Source: Acinetobacter parvus DSM 16617 = CIP 108168 (GTDB lineage: Bacteria; Pseudomonadota; Gammaproteobacteria; Pseudomonadales; Moraxellaceae). Taken from it: 34,582 bases of DNA. How positions within the stretch are numbered: the first letter of the stretch is position 1; each line of letters starts with the position of its first letter. The notes below the pieces were generated by a model. It saw only the letters and a list, made by a program, of their open reading frames with translations, was not told the DNA's origin and did no database searches. Positions 10,301 through 18,477 of the stretch are shown here, piece after piece. The position numbers and the translations under genes were made by a program. The DNA lies in assembly GCF_000368025.1 (NCBI RefSeq), contig NZ_KB849211.1, positions 508,291-542,872 on the forward strand, in the 5' to 3' direction.

Positions 10301-10688
10301 CTGTTGCTTTGCCCCAATCATGCAGTAAAGCAGATACCGCCACAAGTGCCTTAATTAAAGGCAAATAATGCCAGTCATTTTCCCATTTATTTTGAGCTAA
10401 ACTTTTTTTGGTGGTATTTACAGGCACAATGCCTTCACTATTAAACTTATTTCGGTTTCCCACAATCCACATCAACTCACTTCTACGGCGTCCACGTATC
10501 CAATGGCAAGAAACCGCTGTATTTTTTGTGACTGTTTTTCTAAGTAGCTTTTTAACCGCTAACAACCCATCTTCCGTAATCACCGTTTGCCAAGTGTTAT
10601 CACCAATCCGATCTGCAAAGGCATCTAACACGCGACGAGTTCGAGGGATTGCTTTCTTTTCGCATTGAGAAATAAAGGTGACAATCAT
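7308..10688 (-). CDS. cas3f: Cas2-Cas3 fusion nuclease-helicase, type I-F
   Basis: This 1126-aa protein joins the adaptation subunit Cas2 to the interference effector Cas3, a fusion diagnostic of type I-F. The first 95 or so residues form the Cas2-like domain. An HD nuclease domain follows, with LLHDWGK (121-127; HD at 123-124), HEW at 151 and SHHR at 219-222. The SF2 helicase has STGKGKT (435-441, Walker A), DEVDD (598-602) and SSAT (628-631), with the arginine motif QLSGRVLRHR further on. All key motifs are present, so the enzyme is probably active. The ATG overlaps the cas1 stop as ATGA. With Cas1 it integrates spacers, and when recruited by the Csy complex it shreds target DNA. Confidence 0.97.
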   Translation of the reverse strand: MIVTFISQCEKKAIPRTRRVLDAFADRIGDNTWQTVITEDGLLAVKKLLRKTVTKNTAVSCHWIRGRRRSELMWIVGNRNKFNSEGIVPVNTTKKSLAQNKWENDWHYLPLIKALVAVSALLHDWGKATVLFQEKLKPQSNNSKKGDPLRHEWISCLLLNALVQSSGDIDSDEAWLNLLIAQKWDEELLKQTIIKNSDQSKVLDQLPPLAQLVAWLIVSHHRLPALKDEQRRRDYADTKKETLTSLFKSIKVDWGYQNKFDEQDYQQRLKLCFEFEQGLLNQSVEWTKQIKKWSARLLQESHTTEQIFADGSWRVILHHARLCLMLGDHYYSSCEADKTWKTRLSLRANTDPKTKQLKQFLDEHLVRVSDNAMRVAQSLSRLADEMEPAYDVQKLKKKSPQGFEWQDQAVKGIQQFIQKNEAAEKQGWFIVNMASTGKGKTIANAKIMQALSKDAQSLRYILALGLRTLTLQTGDSYRHDIGLSNDELAVLIGSKAVQELHHHNTKKPQQDESHLIEEIGSESLEELLDNELDYDAMPQADFMNALFPQNQAERNKAFLYKPVLACTIDHLMAATETKRGGKYILPSLRLSSSDLVIDEVDDFNGQDLIAIARLVHLTGMLGRKVMISSATIPPALAEGFFNAYQQGWVLYCAFKKLKQTNTVAMWVDEFKTQIQAIDLDNQKEAIQHYKNAHDKFVDLRSDALSKQVIKHKAYIVDCADLVAEKEIQRLEQSLQAQYFERIKQNIERLHHDHHSIDAKTGKKVSFGVVRVANIPPCVALTQYLLNAEWSQEIAPRVMAYHSRQVLVLRSEQEKHLDHVLKRKEKLGEQAAAFSDEVIRQHLDVTDYDNVIFILVATPVEEVGRDHDFDWAVVEPSSYRSIIQLSGRVLRHRKLEQDIQKPNIALMQYNLKGLRKAKVAFEKPGFEINNDKFKLQNKNLNELLDISGTEFSINASPRIKANQPLQAIKKLADLEHAVMADALTSYNKVGAKPLNSWLTQKWFLTALPQQFNPFRQSSPNIQLFALWKDRKLVFCEKDDLGRYIDRNGFYNIHPFQLNELEQQRLWLNRNYYDILCRFVLDKCVENEDIEEEVEKLSKRYGEIMLPEYDENKKLMYSEQFGLVVLDQ

Positions 10689-11650
10689 AATTCACTCGCC
10701 CCTGTAGTAAAGTTTTTGCAAGCTTGCAATTTCACCTGCTCAAACATCCAATCCAGACAACGATATTCTGTGAATTTTTGCAATAGCTGTTGGCGGAACT
10801 CCTGCTCAGTCATCCCCTCTTTGGCACAAATAAAAGCCCACGGCAACACCACCGCATCTTTAATCAAATCTGCCACATCAAACACCAATGCACCCCGTCG
10901 GGTTTTCCCATGCATCACTGCAAAACTATGTGAAATACCTAACACCCAAAGCGTGGTTGCGCTGAGTCCATAAGCTAGATAATTGCCATGATTAAGAAAG
11001 TCATTGGCTAAATCCCCTTGTTCAGGATTACGCTCAAAACTGAGTTTGCAACGAGTCGCTGCAATTTTATAAAGCTGTTTCGTAGTCATGGCTTCGGCAA
11101 GTAACAAATCACCAACTTTGGTTTGATGTGGAATTTTATTTTCAAAACCGATTAAAGCTTGGCTAATATCCGCATCATCCAGATAAAAACCTTCATCTTT
11201 TAAATCTTTATCTTTTGCCCAGATTTTACGGATAAATTCAATACGAGCAATTTGAAAGGCTTTCGCCACCTCTAAACGTTTGACATCATCAAACCAGAAA
11301 CTCATCCACCCCTGCATGTACTCCGTTGGGCGATATTCACTTTGTGGCGTTAGCCATTCCACTTCACTGCCTGAAAATAGCGGTGTCCCTCCACCGCCAC
11401 AAAAACCAACCAACACACCTGCACTACACAGCATTCGCATTGCAGCTTGGGTGATGGATGTTCCTGTGCCGAGTAAAATTACAGTGGTATTGGCAATCGG
11501 GATATTCCAGTACTGGTTTTCATTTTTGGCTTCGGTCAGGTATAAAACTCGACCATCTTTCTGCATCACTCGACAATGTTCAAGGTAGTACAGATTGGCC
11601 CGTTTAGAATGAAGAATTGCTTTTAAGTCTGATGGGTTGAGTTGTTCCAT
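10685..11650 (-). CDS. cas1: Cas1 integrase, type I-F
   Basis: This 321-aa protein matches the usual length of about 325 aa. It is the metal-dependent integrase that, with Cas2-3, inserts new spacers at the leader end of the array. Likely metal ligands are Glu186 (LLLAEAMTT), His247 (MHGKTRRGA) and Asp261 (DVADLIKD); the last two are 14 residues apart, as in the Pseudomonas enzyme. The glycine-rich VGFCGGGGTP stretch (81-90) is also typical. It is the first gene of the cas operon. The 50 bp upstream show an AAGG ribosome-binding site but no promoter I would defend. Confidence 0.96.
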   Translation of the reverse strand: MEQLNPSDLKAILHSKRANLYYLEHCRVMQKDGRVLYLTEAKNENQYWNIPIANTTVILLGTGTSITQAAMRMLCSAGVLVGFCGGGGTPLFSGSEVEWLTPQSEYRPTEYMQGWMSFWFDDVKRLEVAKAFQIARIEFIRKIWAKDKDLKDEGFYLDDADISQALIGFENKIPHQTKVGDLLLAEAMTTKQLYKIAATRCKLSFERNPEQGDLANDFLNHGNYLAYGLSATTLWVLGISHSFAVMHGKTRRGALVFDVADLIKDAVVLPWAFICAKEGMTEQEFRQQLLQKFTEYRCLDWMFEQVKLQACKNFTTGASEL

Positions 11651-11700
11651 ACTTCTATTTTACCTTGATTTTTTCCAAGCCTAACGGATATCAATACAAT

Positions 11701-11724
11701 AAAAAAGCCGCTTAAAGCGACTTT
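11701..11724 (-). terminator. Hairpin terminator for the Mpo1-like gene
   Basis: On the minus strand AAAGTCGCTTTAAGCGGCTT forms a stem with one mismatch and runs into TTTTTT. It follows the stop of the interrupted Mpo1-like gene and would insulate the cas operon from upstream transcription. A second small hairpin (ACGACAT-CGA-ATGTCGT) lies next to it at 11725-11741. Confidence 0.65.
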
Positions 11725-11758
11725 ACGACATCGAATGTCGTTTAAGGGATTTTTTAAA

Positions 11759-12456
11759 TTAGGAATCAATTTTATCAAATTTACGATCAATTAAACTCAA
11801 GCGACCACGTACGATATCAGACAACATTCTCCAGTCAGAGATAAAGCTATAAAGCGGTTGTTTAAAACTTGCTGGCTTATTATGTTCATGAAAGAAGTGC
11901 CCCACCCACGCACAGGCATAGCCAGACAATAAGCCATACGCCAAGTATTTTGCCTTACGTTGGCGGATGGCTTTCGCCCAAAAATAAATACCAAGAGAAC
12001 TACCAACCGCATGTAAACGGCGACTATTGATATTGCGGTGTTCAGTTAATTGACATCCTCCCCGACCTAAAGGACGGGGATTCCTACTGCTAGATGGCAA
12101 TGTCCTGCCACGAAACAGATACTATAGTTCTCTGCTTCTTATTCCAATGTAGTCCTACCTTTCGGATTGCAAAGAGTGCACGGATTACAATGGGGAAAAC
12201 TGTTTTTTTCGTGTTGTATCAGTCTGCTGACTAAAAATATACAACGTAATTATCATAGCACATGGATTACTAGATTCAAATGTTTTTAGCAATCCTAGCT
12301 AATCCCCACAAGGGGGACTAGCGGATTGCAGCCTTATATCCTCGGGCTAAACCCCGAGGTTTTACGGCTATTCGGATAAAAGCGATAAAATTCATTATAA
12401 TTTTTAATCGGCAATGAAAATTCCACTGGCTGAGAGATATTTGCTGGTGCATTCAT
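11759..12456 (-). pseudogene. Mpo1-like (DUF962) membrane protein gene, split by a 326-bp IS200/IS605-type insertion
   Basis: The 3' part (to 11759) encodes LTEHRNINSRRLHAVG, hydrophobic helices and GHFFHEHNKPASF, the layout of the Mpo1-like family. Yeast Mpo1 is an iron-dependent dioxygenase of fatty-acid alpha-oxidation; bacterial roles are unclear. The 5' part begins at an ATG at 12454-12456 and encodes MNAPANISQPVEFSLPIKN and then YNEFYRFY before the inserted DNA. Removing 12050-12375 joins FYRFY directly to LTEHRN in frame and gives 123 codons, which fits the family signature. As it stands, the 5' fragment stops after 40 codons at 12334. The 3' fragment could start at an ATG inside the insertion (12098-12100), but it would lack the native N-terminus. 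Confidence 0.85.
12050..12375 (-). mobile_element. Non-autonomous IS200/IS605-family element (MITE-like)
   Basis: Both ends carry hairpins typical of this family. Near 12057-12080 the minus strand reads GAATCCCCGTCC-TTTA-GG and then TCGGGGAGGATGTC, the familiar right-end structure. At 12340-12359 lies CCTCGGG-GTTTAG-CCCGAGG, the left-end hairpin. A third hairpin, of CTAATCCCC/GGGGGACTAG type, is at 12298-12321. No tnpA or tnpB frame is present. The edges were set by restoring the host reading frame, and no target duplication is seen, as expected for this family. The host sequence before the left end is TTTTAT, a plausible T-rich target. Edges may be off by a few bases. Confidence 0.8.
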
Positions 12457-12633
12457 TTTATGATCGTCCTAATCGTACAAAAACTCATCATACGTTACTG
12501 CATTTCTTGAACAAAATAAAATTATAGTGTCACAACATATCCAAGCTTCAAAAAACTTTAACAGTCATTTTTGGGATCAACAGGTTATACTCATTTCAAT
12601 TGGTTATTTTAAATGGTCAGGAGCCATTACGTT
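12457..12633. other. Divergent intergenic region
   Basis: This AT-rich spacer lies between the Mpo1-like gene (minus) and the CYTH-CHAD gene (plus), so it should hold promoters in both directions. TTATACT at about 12585 is a candidate -10 for the plus-strand gene, without a well-spaced -35. AGGAG at 12619-12623 is the ribosome-binding site for the ATG at 12634. Confidence 0.4.
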
Positions 12634-14082
12634 ATGGAAATCGAGCTTAAATTTCAACTCCCTGAATCCAAGAAAAAAAGTGTTTTACAGACCTTAAATA
12701 AACACAAAGCACAAAAAATTCATTTACAGGCCAAATATTACGATACGCCTGATCGTCTACTTGCCAAAAATTATGTGGCGATTCGCTTGCGTCAGGAGGA
12801 AGATGGCTGGGTACAAACCTTTAAGGCAGCCAGTAAAAATCATTTACAACGCATTGAAGAAGATATTGTATTAGGCAAATGTGAACAGGAACCTGAACTG
12901 GATTTATCACATTATCAACATAATCAAACCGTTCAAAATGTGTTACGTAACATATTAGGTAATGAACCTGCCGATTTACAATTGCAGTTTCAAACCAATG
13001 TGCAGCGTACTTATCACGTATTTGAGTTTAACAATTCACAGATTGAAGTTTGTCTGGATGATGGAGAAATTCGTACAGGCAAAGATCAGGCGAAAATCTG
13101 TGAAGTTGAGTTTGAGCTCAAGCAAGGTTCAGCTCAGGATTTAATTGAATTCGCTCAAACCTGGGTAGATAAATATCAACTCTGGCTGGATGTGCGTAGC
13201 AAGGCAGAACGTGGCAATTTATTGGCTATGGAGAAAAAATCATCTCCTGCCGCCAAAGCAAAATCACTTAAATTAGATCCGAATCTATCGGCTGAACAGG
13301 CACTGAAATTGGTGATTGAAAATAGTCTAAACCATATTCTACCCAATGCGGCTGCCATTGCTGGTGGCGTGGCTGAGGCAGATCATATTCATCAGGCACG
13401 GGTGGGTTTACGCCGTTTACGTTCAGCATTAAAACATTTTTCCAATTGGTCAGAACACATCAATCCTGCTTGGGAAAGTGAGTTGGCCGATATTTTTAGG
13501 GCATTGGGACAATCACGCGATCATGATGCCATTCAGGATTCCGTCATTCCATTGATCAAGGAAGTCTGTGATTTTGATTTTGCATTAAGCTCCAGTAGCG
13601 ATCCTGAAATTGCTACACGTTTAAGCAATACTCAGACCACACAATTATTTTTATCTCTCCTTAGCTTTATTCACAGTGAAAATGAAGCAAAGGCCAAATT
13701 GTTCAAACAGGTCGCTAAAAGCTTAAGCAAGCTCTATCACAAGATTTTAAAAGATGCTTCCCAATTTCCTGAACTTTCTATAGAGCAGCAACATCGTACC
13801 CGTAAGCGAGTCAAGCAACTGCGTTACTGCATTGACTTTACTGCTGGGCTTTATCCTAAAAAGCAGGTACAGCAGTTTCTGGATAAACTGCAACCGATTC
13901 AGGAATATTTAGGTTTTTATAATGACCTGTTCGTGGCTGAGCAGATTTTCCAGCAACAAGTTTCTGAAAAGCCAGAATTTTTATTTGCTTTAGGTTGGGT
14001 CAAAGCACAGCAGCCGCATGTGACAAAAAAAGCAAATAAAAAGCTACAGGTGCTTTCTCATAAAGATATTTTTTGGGCGTAA
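12634..14082 (+). CDS. CYTH and CHAD domain protein, probable inorganic triphosphatase (YgiF-like)
   Basis: The frame is open from 12613, but AGGAG at 12619-12623 precedes the ATG at 12634, which begins the protein with MEIELKFQL, the CYTH start with its ExExK motif. The product is 482 aa. The first 200 or so residues form the CYTH tunnel domain, which binds triphosphate and metal. CHAD follows from about residue 220, with HQARVGLRRLRSALKHF as its conserved basic helix and HRTRKRVKQLRYCIDF as the second repeat. E. coli YgiF has the same architecture and hydrolyses inorganic triphosphate; CHAD domains bind polyphosphate. The function is inferred from the architecture. Confidence 0.88.
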   Translation: MEIELKFQLPESKKKSVLQTLNKHKAQKIHLQAKYYDTPDRLLAKNYVAIRLRQEEDGWVQTFKAASKNHLQRIEEDIVLGKCEQEPELDLSHYQHNQTVQNVLRNILGNEPADLQLQFQTNVQRTYHVFEFNNSQIEVCLDDGEIRTGKDQAKICEVEFELKQGSAQDLIEFAQTWVDKYQLWLDVRSKAERGNLLAMEKKSSPAAKAKSLKLDPNLSAEQALKLVIENSLNHILPNAAAIAGGVAEADHIHQARVGLRRLRSALKHFSNWSEHINPAWESELADIFRALGQSRDHDAIQDSVIPLIKEVCDFDFALSSSSDPEIATRLSNTQTTQLFLSLLSFIHSENEAKAKLFKQVAKSLSKLYHKILKDASQFPELSIEQQHRTRKRVKQLRYCIDFTAGLYPKKQVQQFLDKLQPIQEYLGFYNDLFVAEQIFQQQVSEKPEFLFALGWVKAQQPHVTKKANKKLQVLSHKDIFWA

Positions 14083-14152
14083 TTTTTTCTTTTATATGGC
14101 TAATCCAAGCAGCAAGTACAACAAAGTAAAACCAGCATTTACTATCGTGATG

Positions 14153-14245
14153 GGCGGCATGGATGCCGCCTGTTTGGCTGTGGTATCAAGGATGTGCCAT
14201 CAGCTCAACAAAAGGGTTTTGTTACTTTTGCCCAGTCAAAAGTAA
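14153..14245. repeat. Intergenic block with two perfect hairpins
   Basis: GGCGGCAT-GG-ATGCCGCC lies at 14153-14170, and TTACTTTTG-cccagt-CAAAAGTAA at 14222-14245. The surrounding 14083-14379 holds no gene I can support. The block looks like a dispersed intergenic repeat or gene remnant, but this window contains no second copy to prove it. Confidence 0.4.
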
Positions 14246-14379
14246 GGCATTACCTATACAAGAAGCATTTGATTCCTCATAATTTTTGCGGTAGTGCCAA
14301 CCTGAACGAAAATACAATTTCATTTATTAATGAGCAGATCATATTTCTTATCGAACTCAGATATAAAGTTTAGTAATAT

Positions 14380-15012
14380 TTACCGATATTTCCCAAAAAT
14401 TTTCCACGTCCCATTATCCGCAATCGGATCACTATAGCTATCATTACGCTGTTTACGGGGTTTATCCCGTGCATCCACCAATTCAAAATGCGGCTCAACA
14501 CTTAGAATCATGCCATTCATATAAAAACGGGTTCGGGTATATTCACTTTGCCCATGCTGGAACACATAAGTCCGTAAATCAATAAACTCCCGATGTGCCA
14601 CCAAAGCAGCCGTATCATCACTTTCCAGCCATTCCTGCATAGCAAAAATCTGGTCGGTATCAAACTGCCCACATTTTTCCACCAGTGCCGCCACACCCCG
14701 AAAAGTTTTAGATTCTTTAGCGCGGGTTTTATTGATTCGGATACGATCAACATGAAAGAAAAATAACGGCAAATTTAAATGACTGGGTAAATGAATCGCA
14801 TCCACTACCTTATCTTCCATAAAAGGCTGGCAAAGCTGTTGTGCCCTCTCAATCAAAGGCTGCCATTGTCGATAATATTCATCCACTTCATGTTTCAGCG
14901 CATAATAAATCGGCAAACCCTCCACATGCTGTAAATGTTGCGGTGGATGGATGTGTTGGCGTAGTAAAGCAATATCGGTTTTTAAGCTTTGGATCGCAAT
15001 TGCATCTGACAT
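14380..15012 (-). CDS. Hypothetical protein, 210 aa
   Basis: I do not recognise this family. The protein is soluble, with no signal peptide or membrane helix. The N-terminal half looks helical and His-rich (LLRQHIHPPQHLQHVEG, about 17-33), and the C-terminal half is mixed, with FYMNGMILSVEPHFELVDAR near 163-182 and a basic tail. Its start lies about 100 bp from the divergent DUF3144 gene, so the two may share a promoter region. The frame is long and undamaged, so it is probably a real gene. Confidence 0.75.
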   Translation of the reverse strand: MSDAIAIQSLKTDIALLRQHIHPPQHLQHVEGLPIYYALKHEVDEYYRQWQPLIERAQQLCQPFMEDKVVDAIHLPSHLNLPLFFFHVDRIRINKTRAKESKTFRGVAALVEKCGQFDTDQIFAMQEWLESDDTAALVAHREFIDLRTYVFQHGQSEYTRTRFYMNGMILSVEPHFELVDARDKPRKQRNDSYSDPIADNGTWKIFGKYR

Positions 15013-15118
15013 TTTGGTTATTCCAACTTGCTTAGGCTATTTTAGATTAAGGCAAAGGTTTAGTTTCAGCAAGGCTTTGTCTATAATAGTGTGTCTTAAT
15101 TTGTCGCTGGAAATGATC

Positions 15119-15508
15119 ATGTCTCAAAAAATTAACGCTACCGATGTGACGGAAGAAGAAGCTTTAAATGCGGTATTTTTTGAGCGTGCCGATGAGTTTA
15201 TCAAACAGGCCAATGAATTTTGCCGCCCTCCAAAAGGGCAAAAAACTGATCCCGCTGAATTACGGGGACAAGTCAGTGCAGCCATGTTATTTGGTACAGC
15301 CCGTTTTAACACATGGGTAGCAGCCAATAATTTTAAAGATGGCAATGAAATGCGTGATGCCAAAGAACAAGTGATGTCTTATTTACTGCAACAGTTCCAG
15401 ATGATGCTTGAAGACAACTTTGACGAATATTGTGAACAGTTTGAAAACTATTTACGCTTTCGCAAAAATGAAGATTTTCATACGCATAAACATGATCACG
15501 ACCATTAA
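15119..15508 (+). CDS. DUF3144 family protein
   Basis: The open frame extends upstream, but the ATG at 15119, preceded by a CTGGA ribosome-binding site, gives MSQKINATDVTEEEALNAVF, the usual start of this small proteobacterial family. The product is 129 aa, acidic and helical, with no export signal. The segment FERADEFIKQANEF (about residues 20-33) and the region ARFNTWVAANNF are typical. The tail HTHKHDHDH is His/Asp-rich and could bind metal, though that is only a guess. The function of the family is unknown. Confidence 0.82.
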   Translation: MSQKINATDVTEEEALNAVFFERADEFIKQANEFCRPPKGQKTDPAELRGQVSAAMLFGTARFNTWVAANNFKDGNEMRDAKEQVMSYLLQQFQMMLEDNFDEYCEQFENYLRFRKNEDFHTHKHDHDH

Positions 15509-15521
15509 TGGTCACTCCGTA

Positions 15522-15556
15522 AATAATAAAGCCACCGATTTAGTGGCTTTATTATT
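15522..15556. terminator. Bidirectional hairpin terminator
   Basis: AATAATAAAGCCAC at 15522-15535 pairs perfectly with GTGGCTTTATTATT at 15543-15556 across a 7-nt loop. It lies between the converging DUF3144 gene and M16 protease gene and can serve both. Confidence 0.85.
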
Positions 15557-15564
15557 TTGATCAT

Positions 15565-18333
15565 TTATTTCGTGGCTTGAGCCTGACCATACTGATCAGC
15601 CATCACCTCAACAAACTGATCTAGCTTGATATATTTCTTAATCACGGCATCTACATCAGCCTTACTGAGTTTGGCAATCTCTTGATCACGCTTTTCACGA
15701 TCAAGCAGGGTTTTATTGCGTTCCAACTGTGCGGTTAACATGCCATGAATCTTGCGTTCATCTTCCAAGGAAGTGACACGTTTTTTCATAATATCGGCTT
15801 TGGCTGCTTCCAGTTCCTGTTCAGTCACACCTTTATTCAACAAGTCTGTCAAAACCTTATGCACAGATTGGGATACCTGATCAGAACGTCCAGCGGTATA
15901 GTTCGCTGTAATACTGATTGAGCCACTTTCTGTATCTGAGTCCAAGTCAAGATCACTGCCAAAACCATAGACCAGCGCATTCTTTTCACGTAACTCCTGC
16001 GCCAAACGCGAGGAAAGCTGTGAATTGCCCATAATATGACTGAGAATAATCAATGCTGGCGCATCTGGATGGTAAGCACCGACAGGCATGGTAAGAACAC
16101 TTTGGTAACTTCCAAACTCACGCTGTTCTGACAGGACATGTACTTTCTGCGCTTTAAAAGCGACATAAGGTGAAGTGATCTTTTGATAAGGCTGTTTGGT
16201 TTTCCATGAACCAAACGCTTTTTGCAGCGTTTGCTGCATTTTTTTCGGATCAAAATCCCCTGTTACTGCAATTTGGGCATGGTTGGTCACGAAGAATTGG
16301 TTATAGAATTGTCTAATTTGCGCTTGAGTCACATCATTTAACTGTTTCTTGACCAGATCAGGCTCAAAGTGATAACGCATATCTCCTGGCTGGTAGGTTT
16401 CCAGCAATCTTGCCAAGGTCATGGATGCGACAGTGGCAGGCTCGGTATACGGGCGATCCAACACCGACAAGCTTTGGTTTTTCGCCAAGTCAAATTCGGA
16501 CTGGGCAAATTTAGGTTGCTTAACCACCTCAATAATAAAGTTGAGGAAATCTTCAAACTGGTCTTTTTTGGCATTGATGTTAATGGTCAAACCATTACCA
16601 TTTGATATGACAGAAGCTCCACCACTTGCCGCAATTGCCCTATCGGTAATTTCCTGCAAGCTATGCTTTTCTGAACCACGTAACATCAGGTAGCTAGTCA
16701 GGTCTAAAGTCACACCCTTGCCAAATAAGGTTTTTTCATCACCAAAGTCCAGACTGATGGTGGCATAGGTTTTGTCATCGCGAGTTGACGCTGGAAACAA
16801 TGCATAGCGAATACCGTTTTTCAATTCACCCCGTTGAATCTTTTGCTCATTCTTTTGCAACTGCTGGGCAGACTGGGTGACAAATTGGCTAACTTCTTGT
16901 TTATACACACTGGCATCTTTTAATGGCTCAGCTTTCTCAGCGCTCTGGTCCAGCGTTTTAGGTTTTTCCTGAGTATTTTGCGTCATGGCCTTTTTCTGGT
17001 CTTCAGGCGTTGGCAAAATATCTCCAGAAATACGGTGTGATGAAACCAAAAACTGCTTCAAGATCTGGTTGGCATCATTCAACTTTAAGTCTTGAATGGC
17101 CTGTAGGTCTTTAAAATACTGGTCCCACTGTCCATGTGAAGCCACAGCATAATCACTCAGACGTGAACCTAAAGCTACAGCATCTTTAGCAATGGTATCA
17201 GCGGCATTTTTGGTCATGTTCTTGACCCGTTGTAACTCTGCATCGGTAAATGGCTGGCTATTTTCCACGCCTGTCGTTAAGGCTTGATCGACTTTTTTGG
17301 CATCATGATTCGGTGCATAAATCGCTCCCATAAATACCAGATTAAAATCCTGATCCAGCCATGTTGTCGACTGTACAGCGGTGCTAATACCTGTTTCCAC
17401 CATACTCTTATACAGGGTTCCACTTGGCTGCATGGTATAGAGTGCTGGTGCTATCGACAAGGCAGACTGTAGCTGTGCATTCTGCCCATTCATATAGACA
17501 TGGAACTTGGCCAAGTCACTGCCCTTTTGCACGGTAAATTGTCGTGGCTGAATTTTTCTGGAATCCAGTACAGGAACTTTTACAGGGGCAGGCACAACCC
17601 GTGCTGGAATAGGGCTAAAATATTGATCAATTTTATTCAGCACCTCAGTTTTATCAAATTTACCCGAAATAACCATAATCGCATTATTTGGTGCATACCA
17701 TGTTTTATAGAACTGATTGAGTTCGTTCATGTTGATGGACTTTAACTCGGGCAAATCCCCAATTGGCAACCGTCCCAAATATTGATTACCGTATGCTGCT
17801 TTAAACATCTGATCCATCAAAACCGCAAAAGGCTGATCCATACGGATTTCACGTTCACGTTTTACAATCTCGATTTCAGACGGTACAAATTTCTCCTGCA
17901 ACACCAGCTTGTCCATACGCTCAGATTCGAGGTACAGAATTTCATTTAAGGCGGTTTTTTCTGGACGGACAATATTCAGATACTTGGTAGAGTAATAGTC
18001 AGTACTGGCATTGGTCATCAGGGTATATTGATCTAAACGGCGCTGAAACTCCTCTCCCTTGACATTTTGTGTGCCTTTAAAGGCCAGATGTTCCAGTAAA
18101 TGAGCCAGACCACCCTTGCCTTTTGGATCATTCAGTGAACCTGTCAGGTAGATTGTGTTGACATACACCTTATTTTCTTTATCGTTTGGTGCAAGAATAA
18201 CTCTGAAACCATTATCTAATTCATATTCTTCAATATTTTTTTCAGTTTTGACCAGTACTGTCTGAGACCAGGAAGTTGCACTTAACCCGATTAAACAAAG
18301 AGAAAGGGTAAGCTGCTTAAACCGCATTAACAT
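15565..18333 (-). CDS. Periplasmic M16 family zinc metalloprotease (two-lobed)
   Basis: This 922-aa protein begins with a signal peptide (about residues 1-23, cleavage near SWSQ), so it acts in the periplasm. The inverted zinc motif HLLEH is at 78-82, and the third ligand is likely a glutamate in IVKRERE near 160. A second M16 half follows after about residue 500 and lacks a zinc motif, as usual for these clam-shell enzymes, which trap and cut peptides or small proteins. Length and layout resemble PqqL-type proteases of E. coli, but the match is to the family only. Translation could start at the first ATG or at the one two codons later. A weak Fur-like dyad lies upstream. Confidence 0.92.
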   Translation of the reverse strand: MLMRFKQLTLSLCLIGLSATSWSQTVLVKTEKNIEEYELDNGFRVILAPNDKENKVYVNTIYLTGSLNDPKGKGGLAHLLEHLAFKGTQNVKGEEFQRRLDQYTLMTNASTDYYSTKYLNIVRPEKTALNEILYLESERMDKLVLQEKFVPSEIEIVKREREIRMDQPFAVLMDQMFKAAYGNQYLGRLPIGDLPELKSINMNELNQFYKTWYAPNNAIMVISGKFDKTEVLNKIDQYFSPIPARVVPAPVKVPVLDSRKIQPRQFTVQKGSDLAKFHVYMNGQNAQLQSALSIAPALYTMQPSGTLYKSMVETGISTAVQSTTWLDQDFNLVFMGAIYAPNHDAKKVDQALTTGVENSQPFTDAELQRVKNMTKNAADTIAKDAVALGSRLSDYAVASHGQWDQYFKDLQAIQDLKLNDANQILKQFLVSSHRISGDILPTPEDQKKAMTQNTQEKPKTLDQSAEKAEPLKDASVYKQEVSQFVTQSAQQLQKNEQKIQRGELKNGIRYALFPASTRDDKTYATISLDFGDEKTLFGKGVTLDLTSYLMLRGSEKHSLQEITDRAIAASGGASVISNGNGLTININAKKDQFEDFLNFIIEVVKQPKFAQSEFDLAKNQSLSVLDRPYTEPATVASMTLARLLETYQPGDMRYHFEPDLVKKQLNDVTQAQIRQFYNQFFVTNHAQIAVTGDFDPKKMQQTLQKAFGSWKTKQPYQKITSPYVAFKAQKVHVLSEQREFGSYQSVLTMPVGAYHPDAPALIILSHIMGNSQLSSRLAQELREKNALVYGFGSDLDLDSDTESGSISITANYTAGRSDQVSQSVHKVLTDLLNKGVTEQELEAAKADIMKKRVTSLEDERKIHGMLTAQLERNKTLLDREKRDQEIAKLSKADVDAVIKKYIKLDQFVEVMADQYGQAQATK

Positions 18334-18382
18334 AGATTATCCAAGTATTTTGGGTGAATTAAATAAAAACAATAAGCTATAG

Positions 18383-18403
18383 TAGAGAACGATTCGCATT
18401 TTT
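18383..18403 (-). promoter_or_regulatory. Possible Fur-like operator upstream of the M16 protease gene
   Basis: The minus strand reads GCGAATCGTTCTC within AATG...TACT, an imperfect dyad that resembles Fur boxes of gamma-proteobacteria, with two of six pairs broken. It overlaps a TACTAT -10-like element about 55 bp ahead of the start codon. This is suggestive only. Confidence 0.25.
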
Positions 18404-18418
18404 AATAGTAATGTTTTG

Positions 18419-18445
18419 AAAAAAGCTGCTGATTTAAACAGCCTT
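18419..18445 (-). terminator. Weak hairpin terminator after the PhzF remnant
   Basis: On the minus strand GCTG-TTTAAAT-CAGC is followed by AGC and a TTTTTT run. The stem is short, so the call is tentative. Confidence 0.45.
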
Positions 18446-18477
18446 TTTCTTTGTTTTTATAGAGATTTAGTTACAAA

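Noticed and set aside
12613..12633. Upstream ATG for the CYTH-CHAD gene
   Set aside because: It would include the AGGAG ribosome-binding site inside the coding sequence, and the family start MEIELKF is at 12634.
14951..15118. Upstream start for the DUF3144 gene
   Set aside because: The extension overlaps the divergent 210-aa gene and its promoter region, and the family begins at MSQKIN.
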